A DNA stretch of 64,000 nt from Anaerolineales bacterium (GCA_020634895.1 JACKAV010000005.1:248001-312000); one strand, 5' to 3'; counted from the stretch's first letter, positions 8,507-17,370 are shown. Translations and numbers: made by a program. Notes: generated by a model not told the origin, from the letters alone.

Positions 8507-11179
8507 TTACAACAAGTTAAGTTCTTGTGCCTTCAAAATAGCCTGTGTACGTTTATTTACCCCCAATTTGCTGTAAATATTCTTGGTGTGGTAGAGCACG
8601 GTGTTGAGACTGATCACCATTTGGTCGGCGATCTCTTTGTTTTTTAGTCCACCGGCAATGAGAGCGAGTATTTCCTGCTCACGTTGACTCAGGGGGGTGA
8701 TCAAAGGCTGAACTGCACTTGAAACCATTCCATTCAGCAGCCTAACGCCAAATGCGTTCAGCAATTTTCCGGTGTATTCAGGCTTTACTCCCTGCGCATT
8801 TGCCTCTGTCAGCAAGCGAGCCATTGCATCGCCTTCATCAACAAAGCTGTGGATGTAGCCGCCCGGCTCTGTCAACGACAATGCTTTTTCCAACAATCCC
8901 ATAGCTTGCTCATTCTCCCCCTGCGCATGGAGCACGAGCGACTGCAAGATCATCGCCTTCAGGGTCTCGTCCTTCCAATCATTGGCTTCCACCATTTGGC
9001 GATGGGAAGCAAGCACATCCCAAGCCTCAGATAAATTCCCGGAAACCAACGCAGCCCGCGCTTGAACAACAGGAAGTCCGCTCTTTTTTGCCTGTTCAAC
9101 GGCTTGGGAAAAATCGCCGAAGTGAATGGACAAAACTGCTTTTTCAGCCTCAACTTGAGGCATACGATGGGGGAAGCTGTTCTGCAATAAAAACTGTTCG
9201 GCATGCGTTATCGTTTCGATTGCGCCGTCTGCATCACCCTGCGCAAGTTTCAGGCGGGCGAGCAGCAGTTCACATCTGGCAGGTGTATCAATGTTTTCTA
9301 GTTGCTGCGCTAATTGCAGACCCAATTCTCCGTGTTTACGAGCGGTATCCAAATCGTCCCATTCGTAATAGATACGAGCCAGTCCCAGATGCGCTTCACA
9401 GGCAGCCGGCAACGATGGCTCACCCGCCAGTTGAAGTACATCCCTGTAATTTTCAACTGCCTGATAAAGCCGGGTATCCGCTTCGTTTAATTGTCCAAGG
9501 GATGTTGCGGCGGCGATCGAGATCATGGTGTTGCCAGATGCCTTACTGATCTCGAGGGCTTTGGTATGTGCCTCGACAGCCGCGGCACGTTCCCCTTTTG
9601 TTTGATATGCAAATCCCAATGTCCATGCGGTTGTAGTACGAACCGACAGATTTTCAGGATGCAGATATTCCAAAGCACGCCGTGACTCTTCTATGACCGC
9701 CTCTATCTGGTTTTTCGGGATGGCAAGCATCGCCCGGATGGCTGCCACATGCCCGATATGGTTCCGAACCGTTTCGTTGGGTTGAGCATCCTGCAAGGCA
9801 GTTTCAGCAGCATTAAGGATTTCCTCTATGCCATCGACCGGTTTCCCCGCCATTGTCAACACGGATGCCTGCGCCACCCACAAGGACGGTCGGGCGTTCT
9901 TCATTTCGGCTGGCAGCGACTCGAGCCACTGCATCACCGGCAGGGCTGCCCCGCGATATTGGAGAGGCATGCCATCGCCGTCCATGATGCGCTCGGCTCG
10001 CTCGATATCATTTGCCAGTGTTGCATGTTGAAAGGCTTCGACCGCCATGTCATTTTCTTCATACCATTGGCTGGCACGGATATGCAGCGCAGTCAGATCC
10101 ACATCTTTGCCCGCAGAGTGACTTACATCCCGCTGCAAACGATGCCGCAACAGGTCTGCAAAGAGGTGGTGATAACGGTACCAATGCCGCTCGTTATCCA
10201 ACGGGACAAGGAACAGGTTGGTCTGCTCCAGATACTCCAGGGTTTCCTGACTGGAAACAGACGGATTCTGCAACACCGCGTCACAAAGCGGACCACACAG
10301 GCGGTCGAGAATGGATGTACACAGCAGGAAATATTGAATGACTTCGGTCTGCCGCAGCAGGACTTCTTCAACCAGATAATCCACAATGTATCTGTGACTG
10401 CCGGTAAAGGTTTCTATAAATCTGGAAATATCCTCACGTCCCTGCATCGAGAGCGCTGCAAGTTTTAGCCCGGCGATCCAGCCTTCCGTGCGATTTTCCA
10501 GTGCGGCGATCTCTGTGGAAGAAAGCTCCAGCCCCGATATGTGATGGAAAAACTCAACTGTTTCCTCAAATGTGAAGCGAAGATCTGCTGAGCGAAGTTC
10601 CACCACCTGTCCACGGGCACGCAGACGTGGCAGCGGCAGGGACGGGTCCGCGCGGGAAGTGATCACAAGATGTAGATTCGACGGCAGATGATCCAATAGA
10701 AAGCCAAGCGCATCATCAATGGCTGGCGTTTCGATGACGTGGTAATCGTCAAGCACAAAGACGATCTCACCGGAAACTTCAACCAGTTCATTGATCAACG
10801 AGGTCAGAACGTTCTCCAATGAAGGGGGCTGGGGTGAATGAAGCATTGCCAGCGGACTTTTCCCCATATCAACATTCTTCGCACAAACCTGTTTCAAAGC
10901 ATGGATGAAATAGGTCAGGAATCGCACCGGTTCGTTGTCATTTTCATCCAACGACAACCACGCCACGCCTTGAACATTTCCCGTATCTTCAAGGCGCAAA
11001 CGATTCACCCATTCACTGACAAGTGTGGTTTTTCCAAAACCAACCGGGGCAGAGACGAGAGTCAATCTATGGTGCAGACCATTATTAAGTTGTTCGATCA
11101 AACGGGGACGTAGAATAAATTCCGGGCGGGCGGGCGGAATATAGAATTTGGTAGAAAGTATATGTTCCGATTTATGCAT
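8507..11179 (-). CDS. MalT-like STAND-class LuxR transcription regulator
   Basis: The 890-residue protein has the layout of MalT-type regulators. Residues 40-52 contain the Walker A loop SAPVGFGKTT. A NACHT/AAA-like module follows with a VFVLDDYHVI Walker B, then a long alpha-helical TPR-like sensor (about residues 400-780). The last 65 residues form a LuxR helix-turn-helix (PLSQREQEILALIAGGLKNKEIADQM). In this family an inducer sensed by the TPR part drives ATP-dependent oligomerisation and activation. The neighbouring leftward genes (serine hydrolase to dehydrogenases) are the obvious candidate targets, which is inference. The inducer is unknown. Confidence 0.92.
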   Translation of the reverse strand: MHKSEHILSTKFYIPPARPEFILRPRLIEQLNNGLHHRLTLVSAPVGFGKTTLVSEWVNRLRLEDTGNVQGVAWLSLDENDNEPVRFLTYFIHALKQVCAKNVDMGKSPLAMLHSPQPPSLENVLTSLINELVEVSGEIVFVLDDYHVIETPAIDDALGFLLDHLPSNLHLVITSRADPSLPLPRLRARGQVVELRSADLRFTFEETVEFFHHISGLELSSTEIAALENRTEGWIAGLKLAALSMQGREDISRFIETFTGSHRYIVDYLVEEVLLRQTEVIQYFLLCTSILDRLCGPLCDAVLQNPSVSSQETLEYLEQTNLFLVPLDNERHWYRYHHLFADLLRHRLQRDVSHSAGKDVDLTALHIRASQWYEENDMAVEAFQHATLANDIERAERIMDGDGMPLQYRGAALPVMQWLESLPAEMKNARPSLWVAQASVLTMAGKPVDGIEEILNAAETALQDAQPNETVRNHIGHVAAIRAMLAIPKNQIEAVIEESRRALEYLHPENLSVRTTTAWTLGFAYQTKGERAAAVEAHTKALEISKASGNTMISIAAATSLGQLNEADTRLYQAVENYRDVLQLAGEPSLPAACEAHLGLARIYYEWDDLDTARKHGELGLQLAQQLENIDTPARCELLLARLKLAQGDADGAIETITHAEQFLLQNSFPHRMPQVEAEKAVLSIHFGDFSQAVEQAKKSGLPVVQARAALVSGNLSEAWDVLASHRQMVEANDWKDETLKAMILQSLVLHAQGENEQAMGLLEKALSLTEPGGYIHSFVDEGDAMARLLTEANAQGVKPEYTGKLLNAFGVRLLNGMVSSAVQPLITPLSQREQEILALIAGGLKNKEIADQMVISLNTVLYHTKNIYSKLGVNKRTQAILKAQELNLL

Positions 11180-11248
11180 GTATCGCGAAAATTAATAAAA
11201 TAGTCCGACCAAAACCCAGTAACGCAAAATCAGCGTTCCATTGCCACC

Positions 11249-11285
11249 TTCTGTGTCAGTTCAATGAATTACAGAAGACACAGAA
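11249..11285. repeat. Inverted repeat between the ECF operon and the LuxR gene
   Basis: Nine-base arms (11249-11257 with 11277-11285) flank a 19-base loop. With no T-run it is only a weak candidate for the ECF operon terminator or for an operator of the LuxR gene starting at 11179. The rest of 11180-11379 shows nothing further. Confidence 0.3.
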
Positions 11286-11379
11286 TCATTATTCACGTTA
11301 AAGTCATTATAGCATGATAAATTTCGGGCACATTTTCAGTCCGTATATCCCCCAACGTGCTGGCTTTCAATGGCATCCA

Positions 11380-12174
11380 TTAAGAAAAGTTATCAAGAAA
11401 CTCGTCAACATTTGTTGAAACCTGCGAGCATCCCATTTTCTGGCTCAACCGGACGATTTGAGGAGCTATCAACCCTGACGTTTCTAATATCCGGCTTTGT
11501 TCAAAAAAATCTCGAGCGGAAGCATCCAGTGCTATTTTCCCATTCATCATAAGCAACATCCGATCCATGTTTTCAATGAGAAAATCCATGTCATGAGAAA
11601 TAACGATGATGGTCTTACCTTGATGATGCAGCAGTGAAAAAACCCCGGCAAGCTGTTCCTGTTCTTTTGAGTCCAACCCTGCTGTTGGTTCATCAAAGAC
11701 GATTATAGGTGTTTGCATTGCCAAAGCGGATGCCAGCGTCACCCGTTTGCGCCCGGAATAACCCAGATCGCGTGGATTGAGGTCCGATGCCCCACGCAGA
11801 TCCATCAAATCGAGTGCCCGTTCAACTTGAAAAGCAACCTCCCTGACGGAACACCCCAGGTTTTGCGGACCAAAAGCAACTTCATCCCAGACGCGTTGAT
11901 GAAATAACTGCTCATCTGGATTTTGGAAAACATAGGCAACCCGCCGCGCCATTTGAGCAGGGCTGTGATCTTGGGTCAGCCAATCTCCAATCCAGACCTG
12001 TCCTGTGGCGGGGCGCAATAGTCCATTCAAGTGGCGCGCCAGCGTGGTTTTGCCAGATCCGTTTTGACCGACCAACGCCACTTTTTCTCCGGGCTGAATG
12101 GTCACGGAAACCCCGTTCAAGACTTTTTCCCCTTCTGAATATGTGAAATGAATGTCGTCGGCGCGAATCAACAT
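11380..12174 (-). CDS. ecfA2: ECF transporter ATP-binding subunit, second copy
   Basis: The ATG at 12174 lies two bases past the stop of the upstream ATPase gene, so this start is preferred to longer overlapping ones. The 264-residue ABC ATPase has Walker A GQNGSGKTT (residues 36-44), a Q-loop YVFQNPDEQLF and Walker B IIVFDEPTAGLD followed by a switch His (VISHDMD). The ABC signature is changed to GYSGRKR in place of LSGGQ, which is unusual and may make this the catalytically modified half of the heterodimer. It pairs with the 12177-13052 ATPase and EcfT to power uptake of a small nutrient bound by the S component encoded upstream. Confidence 0.9.
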   Translation of the reverse strand: MLIRADDIHFTYSEGEKVLNGVSVTIQPGEKVALVGQNGSGKTTLARHLNGLLRPATGQVWIGDWLTQDHSPAQMARRVAYVFQNPDEQLFHQRVWDEVAFGPQNLGCSVREVAFQVERALDLMDLRGASDLNPRDLGYSGRKRVTLASALAMQTPIIVFDEPTAGLDSKEQEQLAGVFSLLHHQGKTIIVISHDMDFLIENMDRMLLMMNGKIALDASARDFFEQSRILETSGLIAPQIVRLSQKMGCSQVSTNVDEFLDNFS

Positions 12175-12176
12175 CA

Positions 12177-13052
12177 CTATGTTTCCTGCCTCGTTGACGA
12201 GGTCGTACCCATTTGTCGAAAACCTGCCAGCGTTTGTTCCAATGTTATCGGCAGTTCGGTATTGGGAGACCATAGACCGCGTGCTATCCCCAAATGAGCA
12301 GCCTGTGTGTAACGAAGCCAATTAATACCTGCTTCTTGAATCCGTGAAGAGGTCAGGACCTCCCGCGGAGAGCCGTCTAAAATCACCTCGCCATGCGCCA
12401 ATGCAATGATTCTATCCGCATAACGGGCAATCCACTCCAAATGATGTTCAGCGATCACCACGGTTGTACCCGCCTGAACTAATTTCTGTATGATTTCAAA
12501 TACATCCTGACTGCCTTGCGGATCGAGCATGGCAGTAGGTTCATCCAACAGCAAGACGGATGGGGTAAGAGCCAGAACGGAAGCCAACGCCAGACGCTGT
12601 TGTTGCCCGCCAGAGAGTGCGTAGGGAGATCGGTCACACAATTCTGCCAATCCGACCTGTTCCAAGGCGTTTTCAATACGTGCAGGCATCTCGACTCGCG
12701 AAATCCCCAGGTTTTCCAATCCAAATGCTACTTCTTCATATACGGTATAGCGCATACCAGAAAGCTGGTTGGCTGGGTTTTGCAGCACAAGTCCAACTTG
12801 TCCTGCAAATTGCCCGGGAGAATACTGTTGGGTATCCATGCCGCAGACTGTAACCATACCCTGCATTTGTCCATGAAACAGTGCGGGGATAAGCCCGGAT
12901 AAAGCGAGACACAGGGTGGATTTACCCGCCTCGTTGCCGCCGATAACTGCAACCAACTGCCCTGATTCAATCTGGAAGTTGATGTCTTTTAAGGCTGGAG
13001 AGGTGCTCCCCGGATAGGTATAGGTCAGTCCCTGCACATTAATGACCGCCAT
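12177..13052 (-). CDS. ecfA1: ECF transporter ATP-binding subunit, first copy
   Basis: The 291-residue ABC ATPase has Walker A GGNEAGKST (residues 38-46), a canonical signature LSGGQQQRLALA, Walker B VLLLDEPTAMLD and a switch His (IAEHHLEW). A C-terminal extension of about 50 residues follows the nucleotide-binding domain, as is common in EcfA proteins. It overlaps the EcfT gene by 14 bases and is followed two bases later by the second ATPase, so the three are translationally coupled. It works in the cytoplasm as one half of the ATPase heterodimer of an energy-coupling factor vitamin or nutrient transporter. Confidence 0.92.
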   Translation of the reverse strand: MAVINVQGLTYTYPGSTSPALKDINFQIESGQLVAVIGGNEAGKSTLCLALSGLIPALFHGQMQGMVTVCGMDTQQYSPGQFAGQVGLVLQNPANQLSGMRYTVYEEVAFGLENLGISRVEMPARIENALEQVGLAELCDRSPYALSGGQQQRLALASVLALTPSVLLLDEPTAMLDPQGSQDVFEIIQKLVQAGTTVVIAEHHLEWIARYADRIIALAHGEVILDGSPREVLTSSRIQEAGINWLRYTQAAHLGIARGLWSPNTELPITLEQTLAGFRQMGTTSSTRQET

Positions 13053-13833
13053 GCATCCTCCAACCTATTCCCGCTATCAGCAAGAAGCCAGCGAGAACAA
13101 TCATGATCCAGCGTGCGGCGCGCTGTTCTCGTGTGTCCACCAATTCCGTCAGGCTTGTTTTCTGGTTTGGCGCGTTGAAACCGCGCACTTCCAGCGCGAG
13201 GGAGCGATCTTCCACATCCACCAATACGCTGAAAACCAATGGTGCGACCAATGGAAAAAGCGCGCGTACTCGCTGAAAAAAATTACCTTGAGTTTCCAAT
13301 CCACGCGCCTGTTGAACCGACTGGATGACTTGTACACGCGCAACCATCTGGGGAAGCATTAAAAGCGGACTACCGAGCAGGTAAGCCAAACGATGCGGCA
13401 GGCCGATCTCCACCAAAGATTGAATCAGGTCGGATGGATGAGTGCTAACCATCAGTAGAAGCGAAGCTGTCAATGCAGCGGTCAGCCGTATGACGATCAG
13501 GGAGGCGAAATTCAATCCTTCCTGACCCAAGGCAACTGGTCCCAATCGAAGCAGGATGGTCTGGTTTTGAGGGTTAACAAATCCATGTATAAGGAACAAC
13601 ACCACCGCAAAAGGGGTCAACAGGCGAAGGATCGTACGCGTCACCTCCCCAACCAAGCCTGCCCGCCACAACAATAACATGGCGAACAGACCTGGAAAGA
13701 AGGCTGATACCCAGCCGCCCGGTCCTCCAAATATAATCACAGCCGATGCCAGGCTGAACACCAACTTGGACAGCGGGTGAAGGCGATGCAGGTAACTTGT
13801 ACCTGGCAGATAGAGGGTCGGGGTTGTGGGCAC
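13039..13833 (-). CDS. ecfT: ECF transporter transmembrane coupling subunit EcfT
   Basis: The 264-residue protein has four to five membrane helices in two groups, with a cytoplasmic stretch between them that includes QARGLETQG and a later ALEVRGFNA. These two Ala-Arg-Gly type coupling-helix motifs contact the ATPases in EcfT proteins (the first retained as ARG, the second as VRG). The gene lies between the S component and the two ATPases. Together they form a complete group I ECF transporter with a dedicated S component. Confidence 0.9.
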   Translation of the reverse strand: MPTTPTLYLPGTSYLHRLHPLSKLVFSLASAVIIFGGPGGWVSAFFPGLFAMLLLWRAGLVGEVTRTILRLLTPFAVVLFLIHGFVNPQNQTILLRLGPVALGQEGLNFASLIVIRLTAALTASLLLMVSTHPSDLIQSLVEIGLPHRLAYLLGSPLLMLPQMVARVQVIQSVQQARGLETQGNFFQRVRALFPLVAPLVFSVLVDVEDRSLALEVRGFNAPNQKTSLTELVDTREQRAARWIMIVLAGFLLIAGIGWRMHGGH

Positions 13834-13840
13834 AGATTGT

Positions 13841-14437
13841 TTATTCCGTTACGGAATTGGCGCGCGGAAAACGCGAGGCAAAGCGCTTGGGCAATCCTTT
13901 GACAATACCCCAAGCAAGCAGTGCAGTCACGACCTTATCGATCAGATTATCAGTGATCACGGTAATAACCACGGAACTGAACAGATCGCGACCGGTAGCC
14001 ATCAGGTACGCGGTGATGAAATCTGCGCCGCTGCCAGTCACACCGCCAAACATATAGACACGAATCGGGATGGCAATGATCGAAAGGGCAATGGTGATAA
14101 TAACGCCGCTAATGATGGCCTGCCACCATTTTTTGAACAATCCGTATTTTGCACATAACCCCGCAGCGATACCAATGACCATGGCAACTGGGGCAAAAGC
14201 CGCCGCCACTGGGTCAGTCAACATTCCCCAGATCAGGTTGGTCAGTAATCCTGTTAAACCGCCCGCCCACGGACCTGCCAGCAACGCCACAAGTACAGTA
14301 CCAATGGAGTCAAGGAAAATAGGCAGCTTCAGCAGGGAGACAACCTGTCCCAAAGCAATATTAAGCACAATACCAACAGCCATAAGCGCCAGGGTGATGG
14401 TGGAGAAATCTTTCTTGAGTTGTTCTTTGAGAGACAT
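13841..14437 (-). CDS. ECF transporter substrate-binding S component, substrate unknown
   Basis: The 198-residue membrane protein has five to six helices and Gly-rich turns such as GPWAGGLTGLLTNLIWGM, typical of S components. The periplasm-facing loops that bind the ligand do not show a vitamin signature I can assign, for example those of biotin, thiamine or riboflavin. It is the first of four contiguous transporter genes and follows PPC and DsrE-like genes in an operon with a structured leader. If that leader is a riboswitch, its ligand could be the transported compound. S components with this opening are sometimes found near nucleoside-processing genes, but nothing here confirms that. Confidence 0.82.
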   Translation of the reverse strand: MSLKEQLKKDFSTITLALMAVGIVLNIALGQVVSLLKLPIFLDSIGTVLVALLAGPWAGGLTGLLTNLIWGMLTDPVAAAFAPVAMVIGIAAGLCAKYGLFKKWWQAIISGVIITIALSIIAIPIRVYMFGGVTGSGADFITAYLMATGRDLFSSVVITVITDNLIDKVVTALLAWGIVKGLPKRFASRFPRANSVTE

Positions 14438-14455
14438 TTTGGTTTTCCTCTTTAT

Positions 14456-14851
14456 TTAGTTGGGTTTTATTTCCAGTTCCGGATACCCGGTCTGGGGATC
14501 GAGAACACGTAAAAAACGCTGGTCATTCAAACTAGCCAGAACAATTTCCGCGGTGGTATAGACTTCGCTTCCGTCCATCAGGTGAGCGCCATAGGTGCGA
14601 CCCTCCCCATCGGAAATGGCGATGTGGTAATGACCTCCATGAACGGAAAAAACGCCAGTCAGGGAAACGATCTCGAAGTGCCCCTCCATCGTTACAGATT
14701 GTTCCTGATTGGCAAAGCGCAATACAGCCTTCCGCAGACTGCCAACACACGTCAATATGAAGGCGGCTTCAAACTGCTTTTCCTGGGCGAAAGCCCCCAG
14801 AACCGCCATTGGGTCCTCGCCGGGGCGCAAACGCAATGCAAAAGTTTGCAT
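14456..14851 (-). CDS. PPC (DUF296) domain protein
   Basis: The 131-residue product is a single PPC/DUF296 domain: MQTFALRLRPGEDPMAVLGAF opens it, GVFSVHGGHYHIAISDGEG carries the conserved His cluster (GGHYH), and GSEVYTTAEIVL closes it. In bacteria this domain is a stand-alone trimer; in plants it is fused to AT-hook DNA-binding motifs. The His residues are positioned like a metal site. It sits between a DsrE-like gene and the ECF S component in the same operon, but no function is established, and it need not bind DNA. Confidence 0.87.
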   Translation of the reverse strand: MQTFALRLRPGEDPMAVLGAFAQEKQFEAAFILTCVGSLRKAVLRFANQEQSVTMEGHFEIVSLTGVFSVHGGHYHIAISDGEGRTYGAHLMDGSEVYTTAEIVLASLNDQRFLRVLDPQTGYPELEIKPN

Positions 14852-14860
14852 ACTCGCCGC

Positions 14861-15211
14861 CTAAATGGAAATCACTTTTGCCGCACGCCGCTGGGCTTCG
14901 ATGATATCGGTCATGCCGCCTACAATTCCCACCTGCACCTGATCTGTCAGGTTGTAATAGTTCAGGCAGGTACTGCAAAGGATCAGCCGCACGCCTTTAG
15001 CTTCCAGTGATTTTAGCGAAGCGATCACCGGCGAATCTTTCGTGACTAGTTTGACCCCGTCTGTATAAAAGCAGATTGCTGCCGGGAGCAGGTTGTTTTC
15101 ATCCAACAACTTGAGATAGGTGGTTATCAGTGTTTGCTGAAGTGCAGGCTCGGCATCCCCCATGCCATTGCGAGTGACAAGAATTACTGTTTCTGAATCT
15201 GGTACGGTCAT
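14861..15211 (-). CDS. DsrE/YedF-like small sulfur-relay family protein
   Basis: The start at 15211 follows TATAAGGAGACTAAG. The 116-residue product has the DsrE/DsrF-like alpha/beta fold: ETVILVTRNGMGDAEPALQQ, then ICFYTDGVKLV, then LEAKGVRLILCSTCLNYYNL, matching the C-terminal domain of YedF-type proteins. The Cys pair in CSTC could carry a persulfide, but that is an inference. It is the first gene after the leader with terminator and is followed at short spacing by the PPC and ECF genes, so the whole set likely answers to one signal. Confidence 0.85.
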   Translation of the reverse strand: MTVPDSETVILVTRNGMGDAEPALQQTLITTYLKLLDENNLLPAAICFYTDGVKLVTKDSPVIASLKSLEAKGVRLILCSTCLNYYNLTDQVQVGIVGGMTDIIEAQRRAAKVISI

Positions 15212-15260
15212 CTTAGTCTCCTTATATGGGTTTTTATTGGCCTTTTGGGGCGCAATTTCC

Positions 15261-15298
15261 AAATAAAATACCGCCATAGCACACGCGTATGGCGGTAT
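15261..15298 (-). terminator. Intrinsic terminator inside the 5' leader of the DsrE-ECF operon
   Basis: An 11-bp perfect stem (15268-15278 with 15288-15298) and a 9-base loop are followed, on the minus strand, by TTTTATTT. It lies about 50 bases before the DsrE-like start, the position expected for a transcription attenuator. Confidence 0.85.
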
Positions 15299-15465
15299 AG
15301 GAGGCTAAAAGAGGTATCAGGACACGATACGCCCCCCGCTATGCCGAAACGCGGGCGTCCACGACATTGAGCGCAAACTTGCGCTCAAAAGCGGGGCTCA
15401 AGTGTGGTGGAAATAGCGGGTCATCGATTTGTTCCTTGATTAATAATGGATGGAAAAGTTACAAC
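15299..15465 (-). ncRNA. Structured 5' leader, candidate riboswitch of unknown class
   Basis: The transcript between the predicted start near 15463 and the terminator folds into a closed multi-branch shape. CCCGCTAT (15420-15413) pairs with ATAGCGGG (15342-15335). Inside it, CCACCAC pairs with GTCGTGG (one mismatch), and a TTGAGCGCAA/TTGCGCTCAA hairpin and a GCC/GGC hairpin branch off. A further GTATC/GATAC hairpin (about 15315-15331) follows before the terminator. I compared it by eye with TPP, cobalamin, SAM, THF, fluoride, ZTP, preQ1 and guanidine riboswitch cores and saw no match. It could also be an attenuator controlled by a protein. Confidence 0.55.
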
Positions 15466-15469
15466 CACG

Positions 15470-15499
15470 ATTTTATCATCAAGTAGGTCTTTGATACAA
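15470..15499 (-). promoter_or_regulatory. Promoter for the DsrE-ECF operon leader
   Basis: Read leftward, TTGTAT (15499-15494), an 18-base spacer and TAAAAT (15475-15470) fit a sigma-70 type promoter. Transcription would start near 15463, just ahead of the structured leader. Confidence 0.45.
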
Positions 15500-15522
15500 A
15501 ATGAATAAAGGAAGCCAATGTG

Positions 15523-15563
15523 AAGCCTTCTGATGCTTCACAAACAGAAACACCAGAAGGCTT
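15523..15563. terminator. Hairpin after the 15570 membrane gene
   Basis: A 10-bp stem (15523-15532 with 15554-15563) closes a 21-base loop directly downstream of the leftward gene ending at 15570. The T-run is poor, so this is a tentative terminator. Confidence 0.4.
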
Positions 15564-15569
15564 TACAGC

Positions 15570-16265
15570 TTATGTTGCTGGAGCAAACGCTCCTGTTTTG
15601 CTTTCAGCAGTTTCAGAGTCTCTGCGTAAAAGAACAACGCCCAGCCATGCGAACCAAATGATCTGGGTCAATCCAAAAAGCATTCCGCCCATCTCGCCAA
15701 AAGCAGGGATAATCGTGGCAGCACCAGCCGCGCCGACCAAAAGACCAAAGAAGTTAAAGGCACGCGGCAAACCGCCATTGCGCAACCCTGCCACACTGAG
15801 GAGCAAAACCCAGATACCGCCGACAACTTCCACCCCGCCGCCCAAGCCATTAAAAACGGATTCGATCGCCATCCAGACAGTAGCGGCTTGTGTTGGATCG
15901 GACGCATTCAAATTTACAACCGTTTCCATGCCGATGTTGTAGATCATGCCGCTGGCGATCACAAGTACAGACCAGATAATGCCGAAAGCAGTCGCTGTGC
16001 GGGCAAGAGCCGATGTATTACCCTGCAAACGATCATGCAGGGCGAGGGTCAGAACCACCAGTGACGCACCCCAAAACACGTACACGATCAGGTGCAGCAG
16101 CGAAAGCAGGTTGTGATTGGCGGCAATCGCCGATACCTTTTGCAGCGGATCTGCAATCTCTGAAACATTCACGACCATCACGAATCCTACGATACCGATC
16201 ACGTAAGCCAGAGCTTCATAGAGCGCCGCAGCGCCTCCCCATTTTTGCAATTGTACGTTTTTCAT
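15570..16265 (-). CDS. Multi-pass membrane protein, DUF4386-like
   Basis: The 231-residue product starts after AAAAAGGAGAAGAC and has about six hydrophobic helices. The layout (MKNVQLQKWGGAAALYEALAYVIGIVGFV, a short LHDRLQGNTSALARTATAFG loop, then a Gly-rich C-terminal half) resembles DUF4386 proteins such as the one at 6245-6955, but sequence identity is low. No catalytic residues are visible. It begins a leftward run downstream of the alpha/beta hydrolase and small membrane genes, from which it is separated by about 80 bases. Confidence 0.7.
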   Translation of the reverse strand: MKNVQLQKWGGAAALYEALAYVIGIVGFVMVVNVSEIADPLQKVSAIAANHNLLSLLHLIVYVFWGASLVVLTLALHDRLQGNTSALARTATAFGIIWSVLVIASGMIYNIGMETVVNLNASDPTQAATVWMAIESVFNGLGGGVEVVGGIWVLLLSVAGLRNGGLPRAFNFFGLLVGAAGAATIIPAFGEMGGMLFGLTQIIWFAWLGVVLLRRDSETAESKTGAFAPAT

Positions 16266-16348
16266 GTCTTCTCCTTTTTAAAATAAGTTGGGCAAGTGAT
16301 TTTCAGAACATTATTGTTAATGAATATGATTCAGCAGGCAGCTCCTTT

Positions 16349-17353
16349 CTATTTCAATGTTATGAACCAATCCGCCAGTACGGTCTCAAGTTGAAGTGAG
16401 ACCAACAAGTCGATGTGACCTGTATTAGGCAAAAGCACATACTGTCCCGCGTCGGTATATTTCGTGATCGTCGGTTCATATAGGTCAGCAATGAAAGCCT
16501 CATCATCAAGCCCGGCAACCAACAAGAAAGGCTGCTTCATCGCAGTCAGATCACGCCCATAATTATTTCGCGGCGCAAAAGACACATTGAGACGATGGCT
16601 GTATGAGGTTGTGGCACTTTTACCCAGCGGACCGTCCAATACGGCTTGCGGCATATTGAACTGAATGACCGGCAACGCGTCGAACCAATGAACGCCGATG
16701 CTGTTAAGCATTGTCAGCCCCGCGATACGACGCGGCAAAGGATCAGCCCATCCGCCGGAATTCGGACGTGTGGTCGGCGCGTTGTATTTGATGAATGGCG
16801 CCAGCAGCACATACGCATCGATCTTTGACCCGTACCTGCTTCCTGCAAAACGGATGACCAATCCGCCGCCCGAGGAGTGCCCGCCGAGGATGATCTTCGC
16901 ATTCGGATATTGTTTTTCAAGGATGTCGATCAAATCTGACAGGTCATCTTCCAATTGACCGATGTAATCCACATCGCCGCGCCGCCCGGGCTGAAAACCA
17001 TGTCCGCGCAGATCAGGTGTGACAACATGCGCCGACCCGTTGTCACTGACAAACACCGCCAGTTGATGGAATTGCATACTGTGCCAGCCGGAACCGTGCA
17101 AGAGAATCAATACCCTGTCGGTATCCGTTTTGCTTTCGTAAGTACGGTAATACAACGTTGCGCCATCGCGGGCGGTGTATGGCTGCAGAGCAGGGATGGT
17201 TGCATAATCGGCGGCGATCAAAGCGTCAAAGACGATCGGTTCATTGGCAGAATCAGCCGTCGGCTTGGGATGATCCGAGAGGATCAATCCAGTGGCAATG
17301 CCCAGGTAAATCGTCAACGAGATCAGCGCGAATAATCCGAGTTTCAAAAACAT
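16349..17353 (-). CDS. Membrane-anchored alpha/beta hydrolase (lysophospholipase-like)
   Basis: The ATG at 17353 is preferred; a TTG four codons upstream is an alternative. The 334-residue product has an N-terminal membrane anchor (residues 5-25) and an alpha/beta hydrolase domain with the oxyanion loop LLHGSGWHS, a conserved TPDLRGHG segment, the nucleophile elbow GGHSSGG (Ser160) and a C-terminal NTGHID with the catalytic His. The acid is probably the Asp in AGLDDEAF. The family includes monoacylglycerol lipases and lysophospholipases; the real substrate is not known. The domain should lie outside the membrane because the anchor is N-terminal and uncleaved. Confidence 0.85.
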   Translation of the reverse strand: MFLKLGLFALISLTIYLGIATGLILSDHPKPTADSANEPIVFDALIAADYATIPALQPYTARDGATLYYRTYESKTDTDRVLILLHGSGWHSMQFHQLAVFVSDNGSAHVVTPDLRGHGFQPGRRGDVDYIGQLEDDLSDLIDILEKQYPNAKIILGGHSSGGGLVIRFAGSRYGSKIDAYVLLAPFIKYNAPTTRPNSGGWADPLPRRIAGLTMLNSIGVHWFDALPVIQFNMPQAVLDGPLGKSATTSYSHRLNVSFAPRNNYGRDLTAMKQPFLLVAGLDDEAFIADLYEPTITKYTDAGQYVLLPNTGHIDLLVSLQLETVLADWFITLK

Positions 17354-17370
17354 TGAATTTTCCAATCTTC

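Noticed and set aside
15299..15465. Known riboswitch classes for the ECF operon leader
   Set aside because: By-eye comparison with TPP, cobalamin, SAM, THF, fluoride, ZTP, preQ1 and guanidine cores did not give the conserved elements; a covariance search is needed.
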